From NCBI RefSeq assembly GCF_007066085.1, contig NZ_CP041405.1:434001-498000 (forward strand): a stretch of DNA of 64,000 nt, written 5' to 3'. The notes below the pieces were generated by a model. The model made no database searches and had not been told where the DNA came from. It saw only the letters and a list, made by a program, of their open reading frames with translations. Source of the DNA: Paenibacillus thiaminolyticus. Lineage in GTDB: Bacteria > Bacillota > Bacilli > Paenibacillales > Paenibacillaceae. Of this stretch, positions 61,326 through 64,000 are shown one piece after another. A program made the translations under genes and the position numbers. The stretch's first letter is position 1. Each line of letters begins with the position of its first letter.

Positions 61326-62188
61326 ATGCAATAGAATTACGTAATTTAACGAAAACATACCCTGAATTTACAGTAGATCAAGTATCTTTGGATGTGAAGC
61401 AGGGCTACATTACCGGTCTCATTGGTCCGAATGGCGTTGGTAAAAGCACCTTGATCAAGATGATGATCGGCCTGATCCGTCCTGACTCCGGGAGTGTCAA
61501 AATACTAGGCTGCGATATGCCGAACCAAGAGATTGACATTAAGCAGCGCATCGGTATTGTATCGGATGATTGCTTCTATTATGAGCATCTTACGATTCGT
61601 GACACGAAGAGAATGATTGCGCCCTTCTATAAGAAATGGAACGAAAAGAAGTTCAACAGCTATCTTGAACAATTCGAGTTGTCTCCCAAGAAGAAGATCA
61701 AAGACTTATCCAAGGGGATGAAAGTCAAGCTATCCCTTGCTGTTGCGTTATCGCATGAGGCTGAGCTCCTCATCATGGATGAGCCTACCTCTGGACTTGA
61801 TCCCGTGTTTAGAAGGGAATTACTCGACCTGCTTGCGGATATGATGCAGGATGAGAGAAATTCGATTATTTTCTCGACCCATATTACAACAGATTTAGAT
61901 CGGATTGCCGACTACATTGCTTTCATCAATCGTGGCAAGCTCGTATTCAATGAGGCGAAAGATGAAGTGCTGGACAGATACGCCATTGTAAAAGGTGACT
62001 CACAACTGCTCGATTCAGATATTCGAAACAAATTTGTCGGAATTCGCGAGACTGCTGTTGGTTTTGAAGGCTTAGTAGATAATAGGCAGGAGGTCGCGCA
62101 GTTGTTCGGAAATTATGCGCTTCTAGATAAGCCCACCTTAGAAGACATCATGTATTTCACTGCCAAGGGAGGGCGCATTCATGCTTAA
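61322..62188 (+). CDS. ABC transporter ATP-binding protein (YtrB-like)
   Basis: A 288-residue ATPase: Walker A GPNGVGKST, signature LSKGMKVKLSLA, Walker B LLIMDEPTSGLDP and switch His in FSTHI. The long C-terminal part is typical of exporters paired with ABC-2 permeases in GntR-controlled operons that respond to wall-active or membrane-active agents. It overlaps regulator and permease genes by a few bases. Its 3' end has a partial duplicate near 63.75 kb. Confidence 0.92.
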   Translation: MNAIELRNLTKTYPEFTVDQVSLDVKQGYITGLIGPNGVGKSTLIKMMIGLIRPDSGSVKILGCDMPNQEIDIKQRIGIVSDDCFYYEHLTIRDTKRMIAPFYKKWNEKKFNSYLEQFELSPKKKIKDLSKGMKVKLSLAVALSHEAELLIMDEPTSGLDPVFRRELLDLLADMMQDERNSIIFSTHITTDLDRIADYIAFINRGKLVFNEAKDEVLDRYAIVKGDSQLLDSDIRNKFVGIRETAVGFEGLVDNRQEVAQLFGNYALLDKPTLEDIMYFTAKGGRIHA

Positions 62189-62807
62189 CTTGCTTCGCAA
62201 AGACTTCATCGCATTGAAAAGCTCACTGTGGATAAGTATCCTGTATCTTGCTGTATTCGGTGCTTTTTTTATACCAAAGCTTTCTTCGTCTGTACACCTT
62301 GTGGGTATCTATACGGCTTTCTCCATGCTTAGTCTCGGTACGAACATCGATATTAAAAACCATAACCACAATTTTCTGATTACGCTGCCTGTTAAGCGCA
62401 AGCATATTATTCAAGCAAAATACATAACGGCCATCATTTACACACTTTTTGGAGTTCTTGCTTCTTATGGCATCCACTCGCTCGTTAAAATAGCTGTCCC
62501 AGAGCTTAACAAGCCAAACTTAACGGTTATGGACATACTAGGACCAGCAGCCATCGTGCTTGCCCTGGCTTCCATTTATTTGCCGCTGTTTTATACGCTT
62601 AGCAAGAAAGGAACCTCTATTATTAATGGTGTGTTCTTTATAGCCCTAATTGCTCTGGCGCAGCCTACGGCTATGTTTATGAATATGATCCACGTGAACG
62701 GCTTACATACTGACCCAATCTTATATTTGATTCTGATCGGCATCTTATTGCTGTTCATTGCTTCCTGCTTCTTAACTGCAGCTTTGTTTGCGAGAAAGGA
62801 CTTATAG
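62181..62807 (+). CDS. ABC-2 transporter permease
   Basis: A 208-residue membrane protein with six hydrophobic segments. It begins MLNLLRKDFIALKSSLW, the usual start of ABC-2 permeases of the small bacilysin/lantibiotic-export-like group (L-x-K-D-x-x), and contains the NFLITLPVKRKHIIQAKYI loop. It overlaps the ATPase gene by eight bases and is its membrane partner. Confidence 0.88.
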   Translation: MLNLLRKDFIALKSSLWISILYLAVFGAFFIPKLSSSVHLVGIYTAFSMLSLGTNIDIKNHNHNFLITLPVKRKHIIQAKYITAIIYTLFGVLASYGIHSLVKIAVPELNKPNLTVMDILGPAAIVLALASIYLPLFYTLSKKGTSIINGVFFIALIALAQPTAMFMNMIHVNGLHTDPILYLILIGILLLFIASCFLTAALFARKDL

Positions 62808-62861
62808 GAGGCCGCGCAGTTGTATGGCCAAGGTGATGAATAATAAGGAAGGGCTGGTCAA

Positions 62862-63734
62862 ATGAAAAATAAAAAATGGATACTTTTGGTGCTCGCCGGA
62901 TGGTCAACATTAGTCGTGAGTCTGTTCCTAGCTGGTCTTGCCGGTGAAGCTGCTAACCAGTTGCTCGGCCTATCAGGAAATTCTCGAACGTTCGTTCAGG
63001 GTATTGTAATGAGCGGGCTGGTTGTTCCGATAATTTTGTATTTGTATCCGCATGTCTATAAGATCACTGGTGTTAAATCCAAACCATCAGTATACTCCTG
63101 GAAAAGACTGCCTCACTTTATGACTGGGGTTCTCTTGGCAATTGCACTGGCTTCATTAGGGTTCATAATAGCCAGTTCTCAAGGGTGGGTTGTCATTGAA
63201 AAATGGCATACCCCCGATCAGTGGTTTGCTGCGCTGCTTACCAATGTTATCGTTGCTTTTCTATTTGAAGCTTTACCAGAGGAATTAGGATTGCGAGGCA
63301 TGCTGTATGATCTCTTACGTCATCGATTCGCGGCTTGGCTTGCTGTTTTATTTCAAATTATTCTATTTATACTTGTCCCTATGACAGCTACCGGGCTTCA
63401 AGTGCTCTTTGGACTTGCTCCTGGAAACACCATTAACGTCTTTTATGTCACATTAATTCTAAGCTTTGGAACATGTTTGCAGCTGCTCCGTCTATGGACC
63501 GGGAGTCTCTGGGCATCGATTGGGTTTCACCTTGCCTACTTAGAAATCATCCGGTTTGTCTTCTCGCCGCATCAATATGGCGGACCAATCATAACCTTCC
63601 ACGAATCAATGCCTGGACTTGTCGGCTCGATCACGATAAGTATGATTATTATTGGGGGCATCATTGTATCACTCGTTATACTCGGTGCGAAGCGTTTTAT
63701 ACGGAAAAGTGAAGGGCGACATACAACTGCTTGA
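62862..63734 (+). CDS. CPBP-family intramembrane metalloprotease
   Basis: A 290-residue polytopic protein with about eight helices. The CPBP (CAAX/Abi) motif EALPEELGLRGML provides the paired glutamates and Arg; a later helix has the GFHLAYLE histidine. Members include bacteriocin-immunity proteins and prenyl-protein proteases. An AAGGAAGG site precedes the ATG. It is last of the GntR-ABC operon, after a 54-base gap. Confidence 0.85.
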   Translation: MKNKKWILLVLAGWSTLVVSLFLAGLAGEAANQLLGLSGNSRTFVQGIVMSGLVVPIILYLYPHVYKITGVKSKPSVYSWKRLPHFMTGVLLAIALASLGFIIASSQGWVVIEKWHTPDQWFAALLTNVIVAFLFEALPEELGLRGMLYDLLRHRFAAWLAVLFQIILFILVPMTATGLQVLFGLAPGNTINVFYVTLILSFGTCLQLLRLWTGSLWASIGFHLAYLEIIRFVFSPHQYGGPIITFHESMPGLVGSITISMIIIGGIIVSLVILGAKRFIRKSEGRHTTA

Positions 63735-63737
63735 TTC

Positions 63738-63838
63738 AGACTGTCGGTGGTGCGGGCTTAGTAGATAATAGGCAGCAGGCCTCACCGTTGAATGGCCACA
63801 GCGAGAAATAAAAAAGGAGAGCTAGGTCAAATGATAGA
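63738..63838 (+). repeat. Remnant of a second ABC/CPBP copy
   Basis: 63738-63775 matches the 3' part of the ATPase gene (62048-62089, with 21 identical bases starting GGCTTAGTAGATAATAGG). 63776-63829 then matches the spacer before the CPBP gene (about 62810-62864), including the ATG. Only nine codons follow before a stop. It is the scar of a duplicated and mostly deleted operon copy. Confidence 0.7.
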
Positions 63839-63877
63839 GACAGAGAAACGCATCATTTAATCTCATAGGGAAGTATA

Positions 63878-63914
63878 AAAAGGATGGTCTTCGAAGTCGT
63901 GAAGAGCATCCTTT
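63878..63914. terminator. Bidirectional terminator
   Basis: AAAAGGATG-TCTTC pairs with GAAGA-CATCCTTTT, with A and T tracts on both sides. It sits between the CPBP operon and a convergent gene. Confidence 0.82.
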
Positions 63915-63919
63915 TCTGA

Positions 63920-64000
63920 TTAAGTGTGTTTAGGAAGTTTCTTCAGAAATTGTTCGATTTCATCCATATAAGCCGGTATCGTAATTTGTCTGGGAGTGAA
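63920..64000 (-). CDS. C-terminal end of a gene running off the window
   Basis: The last 26 codons of a minus-strand gene, ending EIEQFLKKLPKHT and a stop at 63920. It reads as a helical, charged tail. Too short to identify; supported mainly by the convergent terminator directly downstream. Confidence 0.55.
   Translation of the reverse strand, partial: FTPRQITIPAYMDEIEQFLKKLPKHT

Noticed and set aside
60942..62807. GntR-ABC genes as the dedicated exporter of the bacteriocin
   Set aside because: Separated by a convergent gene and a terminator, with its own operator; the link is possible but not supported by the sequence.

Overview
The window looks like a chromosomal segment of a Paenibacillus-type Firmicute. 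It has a gerA/gerK-type spore germinant receptor operon, strong AGGAGG ribosome-binding sites with frequent TTG and GTG starts, a modular secreted chitinase, and a heterocycloanthracin-type bacteriocin locus. Base composition is patchy. The bacteriocin genes (54.6-60.1 kb) are visibly G+C-rich, and the 49-54 kb and 29-35 kb blocks are A+T-richer. No tRNA, rRNA, CRISPR array or intact transposase was found. Many genes are broken, so this reads as a plastic accessory region.

Layout: 0-1.2 kb holds a broken acyltransferase-like gene. 1.27-5.02 kb is the gerKA-gerKB-gerKC operon. 6.06-10.57 kb is a decaying natural-product operon: ABC exporter, frameshifted hydroxyacyl-CoA dehydrogenase, a TnpB remnant, an acyl carrier protein, a type II thioesterase, and a methyltransferase with an in-frame stop. 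11.0-13.0 kb has a DUF2239-DUF1330 fusion and an alpha/beta hydrolase behind a promoter carrying two copies of a palindromic operator. 13.4-22.3 kb is mostly single genes: small membrane proteins, SGNH hydrolase, LCP ligase, HpaB-type monooxygenase, Asp/Glu racemase and ABC-F ATPase.

22.5-26.6 kb holds a 1290-residue chitinase with two GH18 domains; its leader contains a cyclic-di-GMP-I riboswitch. 27-29.5 kb has an SDR, a collapsed AraC/alpha-fucosidase divergent pair and a VOC protein. 29.7-35.5 kb is a probable copper block: lipoprotein multicopper oxidase, His-rich and DUF2933 small proteins, a two-component system and broken genes. 35.5-39.5 kb has a CorC/HlyC-type membrane protein, more pseudogenes, and an autoregulated TetR with a serine beta-lactamase-fold enzyme.

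40.06-41.49 kb is a compact peptide quorum-sensing cassette: an XRE-HTH/TPR (RRNPP-type) receptor overlapping a 37-residue secreted pro-peptide, then a terminator. AraC, proline dehydrogenase, a large secreted glycosidase, and a sugar-nucleotide SDR paired with a second MurG-like transferase follow. 48.5-52.5 kb holds a two-component system flanked by an unknown two-gene membrane module and a multiply deleted copy of it. 52.86 kb encodes a secreted protein of three near-identical 91-residue repeats behind a long structured leader.

54.17-60.09 kb is the linear azol(in)e peptide locus: Cys-rich precursor, E1-like maturation protein, fused cyclodehydratase and SagB-type dehydrogenase. A convergent His/Trp-rich protein follows. 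The window closes with a GntR (YtrA-type)-ABC transporter-CPBP protease operon and a remnant of a second copy of it.
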